DNA from: Aristolochia californica
Taxonomy: Eukaryota; Streptophyta; Magnoliopsida; Piperales; Aristolochiaceae
Direction: 5' to 3'
Assembly: GCA_029961685.1 (NCBI GenBank)
Contig: JARWKL010000010.1
Coordinates: forward strand, 13,847,931 to 13,911,930
Length of the DNA stretch: 64,000 bases
Both the position numbers and the translations under genes were made by a program. Below the pieces are notes generated by a model, which saw only the letters and a program-made list of their open reading frames with translations, was not told the origin of the DNA and made no database searches. This document shows, one piece after another, positions 37,719-49,337 of this stretch (the first letter of the stretch is position 1; every line of letters begins with the position of its first letter).

Positions 37719-39581
37719 CAGTTACAAGTCCCTTTCCTATAAAATTCCACCAAGCTATTATTAGGGGGTTGTACTAGTGGAATTTCCCAAACACATATTT
37801 TGGGGTACATTTTTAGTGCGTGATATAATTTTCTATTCATTATTATAGTTTTCAAATTTTTTTGCACACATGAACTCTAAAATTTTCATTTTGTTGCGAT
37901 CTTATATCTTTTTTTGTATACGAGGAGAAATGGGAGTCACAAGTTTGGACTTGAAAAAAAAAAAATTTGAACATAAAAAAATGGTGATGCACAAATGCTG
38001 GGAGAGATAATTCCAAAGAGTATCTGCGATTTTTAAAGATAGGCAAAAAAGTGGGTTGTTTGGCTCTGGTAAATATCCAACCACTTGAGAATTCAACTTT
38101 TTCTACCCCCCCTTAATTTTTGGCCACTTGGATTGTCAACATGCTTGTGGCATGCACACCCACCACACTTAAAGCATGTTGGGATCAGTTACAAGTCCCT
38201 TTCCAATAAAATTCCACCAAACTATTATTAGGGGGTTGTACTAGTGGAATTTCCCAAACATGGATTTTAGGGTTCATTTTTAGTGCGTGAAATAATTTTC
38301 TATTCATTATTATAGTTTTAAAATTTTTTTGCACACATGATCTCTAAAATTTTCATTTTGTTGCGATCTTATATCTTTTTTGTTTACGTGGAAAAATGGG
38401 AGTCAAAAGTTTGGACCTGAAAAAAAGAAAATTTTGAACATCAAAAAATGGGGATGCACAAATGCTGGGAGAGATAATTCCAAAGAGTATCTGTGATTTT
38501 TAAGGATAGGCAAAAAAGTGGGTTGTTTGTCTCTGGTAAATATCCTACCACTCGAGAATTCAACTTTTTCTACCCCCCCTTATTTTTGGTCACTTGCATC
38601 CTCAACATGCATGTGGCATGCACACCCACCACACTTAAAGCATGTTGGGATCAGTTACAAGTCCCTTTCACATAAAATTCCACCAAGCTATTATTAGGGG
38701 GTTGTACTTGTGGAATTTCCCAAAGAAGGATTTTGGGGTTCATTTTTAGTGCGTGAAATAATTTTCTATTAATTATTATAGTTTTCAAATTTTTTTGCAC
38801 ACATGATCTCTAAAATTTTCATTTTGTTGCGATCTTATATGTTTTTTGTTTACGAGGAAAAATGGGAGTCACAAGTTTGGACCTGAAAAAAAAAAAAGTT
38901 TGTACATCCAAAATGGGGATGCACAAATGCTGGGAGAGATAATTCCAAAGAGTATCTATGATTTTTATGGATAGGAAAAAACGAGGGTTGTTTGGCTCTG
39001 GTAAATATCCAACCACTCGAGAATTCAACTTTTTCTACCCCCCCTAATTTTTGGTCACTTGCATCCTCAACATGCTTGTGGCATGCACACCCACCATACT
39101 TGAAGCATGTTGGGATCAGTTACAAGTCCCTTTCCTATAAAATTCCACCAAGCTATTATTAGGGGGTTGTACTAGTGGAATTTCCCAAACATGGATTTTG
39201 GGGTTCATTTTTAGTGCGTGAAATAATTTTCTATTCATTATTAAAGTTCTCAAATTTTTTTGCACACATGAACTCCAAAATTTTCAGTTGTTGCGATCTT
39301 ATATCTTTTTTGTTTACGAGGAAAAATGGGTGTCACAAGTTTGGACCTCAAAAAAAAAAAATGTTTGTACATCCAAAATGGGGATGCACAAATGCTGGGA
39401 GAGATAATTCCAAAGAGTATCTGTGATTTTTAAGGATAGGCAAAAAAGTGGGTTGTTCGGCTCTGGTAAATATCCAACCACTCGAGAATTCAACTTTTTC
39501 TACCCCCCCTAATTTTTGGCCACTTGCATCCTCAACATGCCTGTGGCATGCACACCCACCACACTTAAAGCATGTTGGGAT
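37719..39581. repeat. HOR 21, tetramer A-B-C-D (last canonical copy)
   Basis: Monomers start at 37719 (A), 38186 (B), 38652 (C) and 39117 (D). C shows several changes: CAAAGAAGG, TTTTTATGGATAGG, CTCGAG in place of CTTGAG, TTGGTCAC and CATACTTGAAGC. D carries TTTTCAGTTGTTGCG. The C changes anticipate the E-like sequence of the next region. Confidence 0.94.
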
Positions 39582-41435
39582 CAGTTACAAGTCCCTTTCC
39601 TATAAAATTCCACCAAGCTATTGTTAGGGGGTTGTACTAGTGGAATTTCCCAAACACATATTTTGGGGTTCATTTTTAGTGCGTGATATAATTTTCTATT
39701 CATTATTATAGTTTTCAAATTTTTTTGCACACATGAACTCTAAAATTTTCATTTTGTTGCGATCTTATATCTTTTTTTGTATACGAGGAGAAATGGGAGT
39801 CACAAGTTTGGACTTGAAAAAAAAAAATTTGAACATAAAAAAATGGGGATGCACAAATGCTGGGAGAGATAATTCCAAAGAGTATCTGCGATTTTCAAAG
39901 ATAGGCAAAAAAGTGGGTTGTTTGGCTCTGGTAAATATCCAACCACTTGAGAATTCAACTTTTTCTACCCCCCCTTAATTTTTGGCCATTGTCAACATGC
40001 TTGTGGCATGCACACCCACCACACTTAAAGCATGTTGGGATCAGTTACAAGTCCCTTTCCAATAAAATTCCACCAAACTATTATTAGGGGGTTGTACTAG
40101 TGGAATTTCCCAAACATGGATTTTGGGGTTCATTTTTAGTGCGTGAAATAATTTTCTATTCATTATTATAGTTTTCAAATTTTTTTGCACACATGATCTC
40201 TAAAATTTTCATTTTGTTGCGATCTTATATCTTTTTTGTTTACGTGGAAAAATGGGAGTCAAAAGTTTGGACCTGAAAAAAAAAAAATTTTGAACATCAA
40301 AAAATGGGGATGCACAAATGCTGGGAGAGATAATTCCAAAGAGTATCTGTGATTTTTAAGGATAAGCAAAAAAGTGGGTTGTTTGTCTCTGGTAAATATC
40401 CAACCACTCGAGAATTCAACTTTTTCTACCCCCCCCTTATTTTTGGTCACTTGCATCCTCAACATGCTTGTGGCATGCACACCCACCACACTTAAAACAT
40501 GTTGGGATCAGTTACAAGTCCTTTTCATATAAAATTCCACCAAGCTATTATTAGGGGTTGTACTAGTGGAATTTCCCAAACATGGATTTTGGGGTTCATT
40601 TTTAGTGCGTGAAATAATTTTCTATTCATTATTATAGTTTTCAAATTTTTTTGCACACATGAACTCTAAAATTTTCATTTGTTGCGATCTTATATCTTTT
40701 TTGTTTACGAGGAAAAATGGGAGTCACAAGTTTCGACCTGAAAAAAAAAAAAGTTTCTACATCCAAAATGGGGATGCACAAATGCTGGGAGAGATAATTC
40801 CAAAGAGTATCTGTGATTTTTAAGGATAGGCAAAAAAGTGGGTTGTTTGGCTCTGGTAAATATCCAACCACTCGAGAATTCAACTTTTTCTACCCCCCTT
40901 AATTTTTGGTCACTTGCATCCTCAACATGCTTGTGGCATGCACACCCACCACACTTAAAGCATGTTGGGATCAGTTACAAGTCTCTTTCATATAAAATTC
41001 CACCAAGCTATTATTAGGGGTTGTACTAGTGGAATTTCCCAAACATGGATTTTGGGGTTCATTTTTAGTGCGTGAAATAATTTTCTATTCATTATTAAAG
41101 TTTTCAAATTTTTTTGCACACATGAACTCCAAAATTTTCATTTGTCGCGATCTTATATCTTTTTTATTTACGAGGAAAAATGGGAGTCACAAGTTTTGAC
41201 CTCAAAAAAAAAAAATGTTTGTACATCCAAAATGGGGATGCACAAATGCTGGGAGAGATAATTCCAAAGAGTATCTGTGATTTTTAAGGAGAGGCAAAAA
41301 AGTGGGTTGTTCGGCTCTGGTAAATATCCAACCACTCGAGAATTCAACTTTTTCTACCCCCCCTAATTTTTGGCCACTTGCATCCTCAACATGCCAGTGG
41401 CATGCACACCCACCACACTTAAAGCATGTTGGGAT
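39582..41435. repeat. HOR 22, variant tetramer A-B-E-D
   Basis: Monomers start at 39582 (A), 40042 (B), 40509 (E) and 40972 (D with E-like head). A is 460 bp because of a six-base loss in TTGGCCATTGTCAAC near 39987. E has GTTTCGACC and GTTTCTACATCC. D has TTTGTCGCGATC, TTTTTATTTACG and GGAGAGGC. Confidence 0.92.
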
Positions 41436-43295
41436 CAGTTACAAGTCCCTTTCCTATAAAATTCCACCAAGCTATTATTAGGGGGTTGTACTAGTGGAAT
41501 TTCCCAAACACATATTTTGGGGTTCATTTTTAGTGCGTGATATAATTTTCTATTCATTATTATAGTTTTCAAATTTTTTTGCACACATGAACTCTAAAAT
41601 TTTCATTTTGTTGCGATCTTATATCTTTTTTTGTATACGAGGAGAAAAGGGAGTCACAAGTTTGGACTTGAAAAAAAAAAAATTTGAACATAAAAAAATG
41701 GGGATGCACAAATGCTGGGAGAGATAATTCCAAAGAGTATCTGCGATTTTTAAAGATAGGCAAAAAAGTGGGTTGTTTGGCTCTGGTAAATATCCAACCA
41801 CTTGAGAATTCAACTTTTTCTACCCCCCCTTAATTTTTGGCCACTTGCATCCTCAACATGCTTGTGGCATGCACACCCACCACACTTAAAGCATGTTGGG
41901 ATCAGTTACAAGTCCCTTTCCAATAAAATTCCACCAAACTATTATTAGGGGGTTGTACTAGTGGAATTTCCCAAACATGGATTTTGGGGTTCATTTTTAG
42001 TGCGTGAAATAATTTTCTGTTCATTATTATAGTTTTAAAATTTTTTTGCACACATGATCTCTAAAATTTTCATTTTGTTGCGATCTTATATCTTTTTTGT
42101 TTACGTGGAAAAATGGGAGTCACAAGTTTGGACCTGAAAAAAAAAAAATTTTGAACATCAAAAAATGGGGATGCACAAATGCTGGGAGAGATAATTCCAA
42201 AGAGTATCTGTGATTTTTAAGGATAAGCAAAAAAGTGGGTTGTTTGTCTCTGGTAAATATCCAACCACTCGAGAATTCAACTTTTTCTACCCCCCCTTAT
42301 TTTTGGTCACTTGCATCCTCAACATGCTTGTGGCATGCACACCCACCACATTTAAAGCATGTTGGGATCAGTTACAAGTCCCTTTCATATAAAATTCCAC
42401 CAAGCTATTATTAGGGGTTGTACTAGTGGAATTTCCCAAACATGGATTTTGGGGTTCATTTTTAGTGCGTGAAATAATTTTCTATTCATTATTATAGTTT
42501 TCAAATTTTTTTGCAGACATGAACTCTAAAATTTTCATTTGTTGCGATCTTATATCTTTTTTGTTTACGAGGAAAAATGGGAGTCACAAGTTTGGACCTG
42601 AAAAAAAAAAAAGTTTGTACATCCAAAATGGGGATGCACAAATGCTGGGAGAGATAATTCCAAAGAGTATCTGTGATTTTTAAGGATAGGCAAAAAAGTG
42701 GGTTATTTGGCTCTGGTAAATATCCAACCACTCGAGAATTCAACTTTTTCTGCCCCCCCTAATTTTTGGTCACTTGCATCCTCAACATGCTTGTGGCATG
42801 CACACCCACCACACTTAAAGCATGTTGGGATCAGTTACAAGTCTCTTTCATATAAAATTCCACCAAGCTATTATTAGGGGTTGTACTAGTGGAATTTCCC
42901 AAACATGGATTTTGGGGTTCATTTTTAGTGCGTGAAATAATTTTCTATTCATTATTAAAGTTTTCAAATTTTTTTGCACACATGAACTCCAAAATTTTCA
43001 TTTGTTGCGATCTTATATCTTTTTTGTTTACGAGGAAAAATGGGAGTCACAAGTTTGGACCTCAAAAAAAAAAAATGTTTGTACATCCAAAATGGGGATG
43101 CACAAATGCTGGGAGAGATAATTCCAAAGAGTATCTGTGATTTTTAAGGATAGGCAAAAAAGTGGGTTGTTCGGCTCTGGTAAATATCCAACCACTCGAG
43201 AATTCAACTTTTTCTACCCCCCCTAATTTTTGGCCACTTGCATCCTCAACATGCCTGTGGCATGCACACCCACCACACTTAAAGCATGTTGGGAT
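41436..43295. repeat. HOR 23, variant tetramer A-B-E-D
   Basis: Monomers start at 41436 (A), 41903 (B), 42369 (E) and 42832 (D with E-like head). A has GGAGAAAAGGGAGTC as at 25141 and GCATCCTCAAC rather than GCATTGTCAAC. B has CTGTTCATTATT, and GTCACAAG in place of GTCAAAAG. Confidence 0.92.
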
Positions 43296-45152
43296 CAGTT
43301 ACAAGTCCCTTTCCTATAAAATTCCACCAAGCTATTATTAGGGGGTTGTACTAGTGGAATTTCCCAAACACATATTTTGGGGTTCATTTTTAGTGCGTGA
43401 TATAATTTTCTATTCATTATTATAGTTTTCAAATTTTTTTGCACACATGAACTCTAAAATTTTCATTTTGTTGCGATCTTATATCTTTTTTTGTATACGA
43501 GGAGAAATGGGAGTCACAAGTTTGGACTTGAAAAAAAAAAAATTTGAACATAAAAAAATGGGGATGCACAAATGCTGGGAGAGATAATTCCAAAGAGTAT
43601 CTGCGATTTTTAAAGATAGGCAAAAAAGTGGGTTGTTTGGCTCTGGTAAATATCCAACCACTTGAGAATTCAACTTTTCTACCCCCCCTTAATTTTTGGC
43701 CACTTGCATCCTCAACATGCTTGTGGCATGCACACCCACCACACTTAAAGCATGTTGGGATCAGTTACAAGTCCCTTTCCAATAAAATTCCACCAAACTA
43801 TTATTAGGGGGTTGTACTAGTGGAATTTCCCAAACATGGATTTTGGGGTTCATTTTTAGTGCGTGAAATAATTTTCTATTCATTATTATAGTTTTCAAAT
43901 TTTTTTGCACACATGATCTCTAAAATTTTCATTTTGTTGCGATCTTATATCTTTTTTGTTTACGTGGAAAAATGGGAGTCAAAAGTTTGGAACTGAAAAA
44001 AAAAAAATTTTGAACATCAAAAAATGGGGATGCACAAATGCTGGGAGAGATAATTCCAAAGAGTATCTGTGATTTTTAAGGATAAGCAAAAAAGTGGGTT
44101 GTTTGTCTCTGGTAAATATCCAACCACTCGAGAATTCAACTTTTTCTACCCCCCCTTATTTTTGGTCACTTGCATCCTCAACATGCTTGTGGCATGCACA
44201 CCCACCACACTTAAAGCATGTTGGGATCAGTTACAAGTCCCTTTCATATAAAATTCCACCAAGCTATTATTAGGGGTTGTACTAGTGGAATTTCCCAAAC
44301 ATGGATTTTGGGGTTCATTTTTAGTGCGTGAAATAATTTTCTATTCATTATTATAGTTTTCAAATTTTTTTGCACACATGAACTCTAAAATTTTCATTTG
44401 TTGCGATCTTATATCTTTTTTGTTTACGAGGAAAAATGGGAGTCACAAGTTTGGACCTGAAAAAAAAAAAAATTTGTACATCCAAAATGGGGATGCACAA
44501 ATGCTGGGAGAGATAATTCCAAAGAGTATCTGTGATTTTTAAGGATAGGCAAAAAAGTGGGTTGTTTGGCTCTGGTAAATATCCAACCACTCGAGAATTC
44601 AACTTTTTCTACCCCCCCTAATTTTTGGTCACTTGCATCCTCAACATGCTTGTGGCATGCACACCCACCACACTTAAAGCATGTTGGGATCAGTTACAAG
44701 TCTCTTTCATATAAAATTCCACCAAGCTATTATTAGGGGTTGTACTAGTGGAATTTCCCAAACATGGATTTTGGGGTTCATTTTTAGTGCGTGAAATAAT
44801 TTTCTCTTCATTATTAAAGTTTTCAAATTTTTTTACACACATGAACTCCAAAATTTTCATTTGTTGCGATCTTATATCTTTTTTGTTTACGAGGAAAAAT
44901 GGGAGTCACAAGTTTGGACCTCAAAAAAAAAAAATGTTTGTACATCCAAAATGGGGATGCACGAATGTGGGAGAGATAATTCCAAAGAGTATCTGTGATT
45001 TTTAAGGAAAGGAAAAAAAGTGGGTTGTTTGGCTCTGGTAAATATCCAACCACTTGAGAATTCAACCTTTTCTACCCCCCTAATTTTTGGCCACTTGCAT
45101 CCTCAACATGTTTGTGGCATGCACACCCACCACACTTAAAGCATGTTGGGAT
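43296..45152. repeat. HOR 24, variant tetramer A-B-E-D
   Basis: Monomers start at 43296 (A), 43762 (B), 44228 (E) and 44691 (D with E-like head). A has GCATCCTCAAC as in HOR 23. D is the most changed: TTTTCTCTTC, TTTTTTACACAC, CACGAATGTGGG, GGAAAGGAAAAAAAG, CTTGAG and CATGTTTGTGG. Confidence 0.92.
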
Positions 45153-45619
45153 CAGTTACAAGTCCCTTTCCTATAAAATTCCACCAAGCTATTATTAGGG
45201 TGTTGTACTAGTGGAATTTCCCAAACACATATTTTGGGGTTCATTTTTAGTGCGTGATATAATTATCTATTCATTATTATAGTTTTCAAATTTTTTTGCA
45301 CACATGATCTCTAAAATTTTCATTTTGCTGCGATCTTACATGTTTTTTGTTTACGAGGAAAAATGGGAGTCACAAGTTTGGACCTGAAAAAAAAAAAAAG
45401 TTTGTACATCCAAAATGGGGATGCACAAATGCTGGGAGAGATAATTCCAAAGAGTATATGTGATTTTTAAGGATAGGCAAAAAAGTGGGTTGTTTGTCTC
45501 TGGTAAATATCCAACCACTCGAGAATTCAACTTTTTCTACCCCCCCCTTATTTTTGGTCACTTGCATCCTCAACATGCATGTGGCATGCACACCCACCAC
45601 ACTTAAAGCATGTTGGGAT
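45153..45619. repeat. Three-part A/C/B mosaic monomer
   Basis: The first part is A (CACATATT, GTGCGTGATATAA, to about 45262). The middle is C (GATCTCTAAA from about 45305, a TGTTTTTTG motif, GTTTGTACATCC). The end is B (GTCTCTGG, CTCGAG, TTATTTTTGGTCAC, CATGCATGTGG). At least two exchanges, or an exchange plus conversion, are needed to build it. Confidence 0.8.
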
Positions 45620-46549
45620 CAGTTACAAGTCCCTTTCACATAAAATTCCACCAAGCCATTATTAGGGGGTTGTACTTGTGGAATTTCCCAAAGATGGATT
45701 TTGGGGTTCATTTTTAGTGCGTGAAATAATTTTCCATTAATTATTATAGTTTTCAAATTTTTTTGCACACATGATCTCTAAAATTTTCATTTTGTTGCGA
45801 TCTTATATGTTTTTTGTTTACGAGGAAAAATGGGAGTCACAAGTTTGGACCTGAAAAAAAAAAAAGTTTGTACATCCGAAATGGGGATGCACAAATGCTG
45901 GGAGAGATAATTCCAAAGAGTATCTATGATTTTTAAGGATAGGAAAAAACGAGGGTTGTTTGGCTCTGGTAAATATCCAACCACTTGAGAATTCAACTTT
46001 TTCTACCCCCCCTAATTTTTGGCCACTTGCATCCTCAACATGCTTGTGGCATGCACACCCACCACACTTCAAGCATGTTGGGATCAGTTACAAGTCCCTT
46101 TCCTATAAAATTCCACCAAGCTATTATTAGGGGGTTGTACTAGTGGAATTTCCCAAACATGGATTTTGGGGTTCATTTTTAGTGCGTGAAATAATTTTCT
46201 ATTCATTATTAAAGTTTTCAAATTTTTTTGCACACATGAACTCCAAAATTTTCATTTGTTGCGATCTTATATCTTTTTTGTTTACGAGGAAAAATGGGAG
46301 TCACAAGTTTGGACCTCAAAAAAAAAAAATGTTTGTACATCCAAAATGGGGATGCACAAATGCTGGGAGAGATAATCCCAAAGAGTATCTGTGATTTTTA
46401 AGGATAGGCAAAAAAGTTGGTTGTTCGGCTCTGGTAAATATCCAACCACTCGAGAATTCAACTTTTTCTACCCCCCCTAATTTTTGGCCACTTGCATCCT
46501 CAACATGCCTGTGGCATGCACACCCACCACACTTAAAGCATGTTGGGAT
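45153..46549. repeat. HOR 25, trimer (A/C/B mosaic)-C-D
   Basis: Monomers start at 45153 (mosaic), 45620 (C) and 46085 (D). C has CAAGCCATTATT as in HORs 17-18. C and D are of canonical region-1 type, so canonical sequence reappears after 5.6 kb of the E-containing variant. D has GATAATCCCAAAG near 46370. Confidence 0.9.
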
Positions 46550-49337
46550 CAGTTACAAGTCCCTTTCCTATAAAATTCCACTAAGCTATTATTAGGGGGT
46601 TGTACTAGTGGAATTTCCCAAACACATATTTTGGGGTTCATTTTTAGTGCGTGATATAATTTTCTATTCATTATTATAGTTTTCAAATTTTTTGCACACA
46701 TGAACTCTAAAATTTTCATTTTGTTGCGATCTTATATCTTTTTTGTTTACAAGGAAAAATGGGAGTCACAAGTTTGGACCCGAAAAAAAAAAAAATTTTG
46801 AACATCCAAAATAGGGATGCACAAATGCTGGGAGAGATAATTCCAAAGAGTATCTGTGATTTTTAAGGATAGGGAAAAAAATGGGTTGTTCGGCTCTGGT
46901 AAATATCCAACCACTCGAGAATTCAACTTTTTCTACCCCTCCTAATTTTTGGCCACTTGCATCCTCAACATGCTTGTGGCATGCACACCCACCACACTTA
47001 GAGCATGTTGGGATCAGTTACAAGTCCCTTTCCTATAAAATTCCACCAAGCTATTATTAGGGGGTTGTACTTGTGGAATTTCCCAAAGATAGATTTTGGG
47101 GTTCATTTTTAGTGCGTGAAATAATTTTCTATTCATTATTATCGTTTTCAAATTTTTTTGCACACATGATCTCTAAAATTTTCATTTTGTTGAGATCTTA
47201 TATCTTTTTTGTTTACGAGGAAAAATGGGAGTCACAAGTTCGGACCTGAAAAAAAAAAATTTTGAACAGCAAAAAATGGGGATGCACAAATGCTAGGAGA
47301 GATAATTCCAAAGAGTATCTGTGATTTTTAAGGATAGGCAAAAAAGTGGGTTGTTTGGCTCTGTTAAATATCCAACCACTTGAGAATTCAACTTTTACTA
47401 CGCCCCCTAAATTTTTGGCCACTTGCATCCTCAACATGCTTGTGGCATGCACACCCACCACACTTAAAGCATGTTGGGATCAGTTACAAGTCCCTTTCCT
47501 ATAAAATTCCACCAAGCTATTATTGGGGGGTTGTACTAGTGGAATTTTCCAAACATAGATTTTGGGGTTCATTTTTAGTGCGTGAAATAATTTTCTAATC
47601 ATTATTATAGTTTTCAAATTTTTAGTACACATGAACTCTAAAATTTTCATTTTGTTGCGATCTTATATCTTTTTTGTTTACGAGGAAAAATGGGAGACAC
47701 AAGTTTGGACCTGAAAAAAAAAAAAGTTTGAACATCCAAAATGGGGATGCACAAATGCTGGGAGAGATAATTCCAAAGAGTATATGTGATTTTTAAGGAT
47801 AGGCAAAAAAGTGGGTTGTTTGTCTCTGGTAAATATCCAACCACTCGAGAATTCAACTTTTTCTACCCCCCCTTATTTTTGGTCACTTGCATCCTCAACA
47901 TGCATGTGGCATGCACACCCACCACACTTAAAGCATGTTGGGATCAGTTACAAGTCCCTTTCACATAAAATTCCACCAAGCTATTATTAGGGGTTGTACT
48001 AGTGGAATTTCCCAAACAAGGATTTTGGGGTTCATTTTTAGTGCGTGAAATAATTTTCTATTCATTATTATAGTTTTCAAATTTTTTTGCACACATGAAC
48101 TCTAAAATTTTCATTTTGTTGCGGTCTTATATTTTTTTTGTTTACAAGGAAAAATGGGAGTCACAAGTTTGGACCCGAAAAAAAAAAAATTTTGAACATC
48201 CAAAATAGGGATGCACAAATGCGGGGAGAGATAATTCCAAAGAGTCTCTGTGATTTTTAAGGATAGGCAAAAAAGTGGGTTGTTTGGCTCTGGTAAATAT
48301 CCAACCACTTGAGAATTCAATTTTTTCTACCCCCCCTAATTTTTTGCCACTTGCATCCTCAACATGCTTGTGGCATGCACACCCACCACACTTAAAGCAT
48401 GTTGGGATCAGTTACAAGTCCCTTTCCTATAAAATTCCACCAAGCTATTATTAGGAGGTTGTACTAGTGGAATTTCCCCAACATGGATTTTGGGGTTCAT
48501 TTTTAGTGCTTGAAATAATTTTCTATTCATTATTATAGTTTTCAATTTTTTTTGCACACATGAACTCTTAAATTTTCATTTGTTGTGATCTTATATCTTT
48601 TTTGTTTACGAGGAAAAATGGGAGTCACAAGTTTGGACCTGAAAAAAAAAAAAGCTTGTACATCCAAAATGGGGATGCACAAATGCTGGGAGAGATAATT
48701 CCAAAGAGTATCTGTGATTTTTAAGGATAGGCAAAAAAGTGGGTTGTTTGGCTCTAGTAAATATCCAACCACTCGACAATTCAACTTTTTCTACCCCTCC
48801 TAATTTTTGGCCACTTGCATCCTCAACATGCTTGTGGCATGCACACCCACCACACTTAGAGCATGTTGGGATCAGTTACAAGTCACTTTCCTATAAAATT
48901 CCACCAAGCTATTATTAGGGGGTTGTACTTGTGGAATTTCCCAAAGATGGATTTTGGGGTTTATTTTTAGTGCGTGAAATAATTTTCTATTCATTATTAT
49001 AGTTTTCAAATTTTTTTGCACACATGATCTCTAAAATTTTCATTTTGTTGCGATCTTATATGTTTTTTGTTTACGAGGAAAAATGGGAGTCACAAGTTTG
49101 GACCTGAAAAAAAAAAAAGTTTGTACATCCAAATTGGGGATGCACAAATGCTGGGAGAGATAATTCCAAAGAGTATCTGTGATTTTTTAGGATAGGCAAA
49201 AAAGTGGATTGTTTGCCTCAGGTAAATATCCAACTACTCGAGAATTCAACTTTTTCTACCACCCCTAATTTTTGGCCACTTGCATCCTTAACATGCTTGT
49301 GGCATGCACACCCACCACACTTAAAGCATGTTGGGAT
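46550..49337. repeat. Diverged monomers with a trace of the 1.86-kb period
   Basis: Six monomers start at 46550, 47015, 47481, 47945, 48409 and 48873. 46550 has an A-type head (CACATATT) and a new body with TTTACAAGG and CCCGAAAA, a body shared with 47945. 47015 and 48873 are both C-like (GTACTTGTGG, GATCTCTAAA) and both follow a tail with CCTCCTAATTTTT and CTTAGAGC; they are 1858 bp apart. 47481 ends B-like (GTCTCTGG, CATGCATGTGG). The EcoRI site is lost at 48777 (GACAATTC). Confidence 0.85.

Larger units (their letters stand above)
1..39581. repeat. Homogenised higher-order repeat region, A-B-C-D tetramers
   Basis: Eighty-five monomers form 21 HORs. Type A has CACATATT after CCCAAA, GTGCGTGATATAA, GTATACGAGGAG and GCATTGTCAAC. 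Type B has CCAATAAAA, CCAAACTATT, GTTTTAAAATTT, TACGTGGAA, GTCAAAAG, GTCTCTGG and CATGCATGTGG. Type C has CACATAAAA, GTACTTGTGG, CAAAGATGG, TTAATTATTA, TATGTTTTTTG, GAAAAAACGAGGG and CTTCAAGC. Type D has CCTATAAAA, ATTAAAGTTT, GAACTCCAAA, GGACCTCAAA, GTTCGGCTC and CATGCCTGTGG. Copies of one type in different HORs differ by only a few bases, while the types differ from each other at many positions. This contrast defines a higher-order repeat. Confidence 0.95.
39582..45152. repeat. Variant HOR region, three A-B-E-D tetramers
   Basis: The C slot is filled by monomer type E: head CATATAAAATTCC, AGGGGTTGTACTAG with one fewer G, GAACTCTAAA, CATTTGTTGCG, GTTTGTACATCC, CTCGAG and TTTTTGGTCAC. The following D has an E-like head (GTCTCTTTCATATAAAA, AGGGGTTG) but a D body. 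B here differs from region 1 in GGATAAGC and CATGCTTGTGG, so the NsiI site is lost. The period is 1854-1860 bp. Confidence 0.9.
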
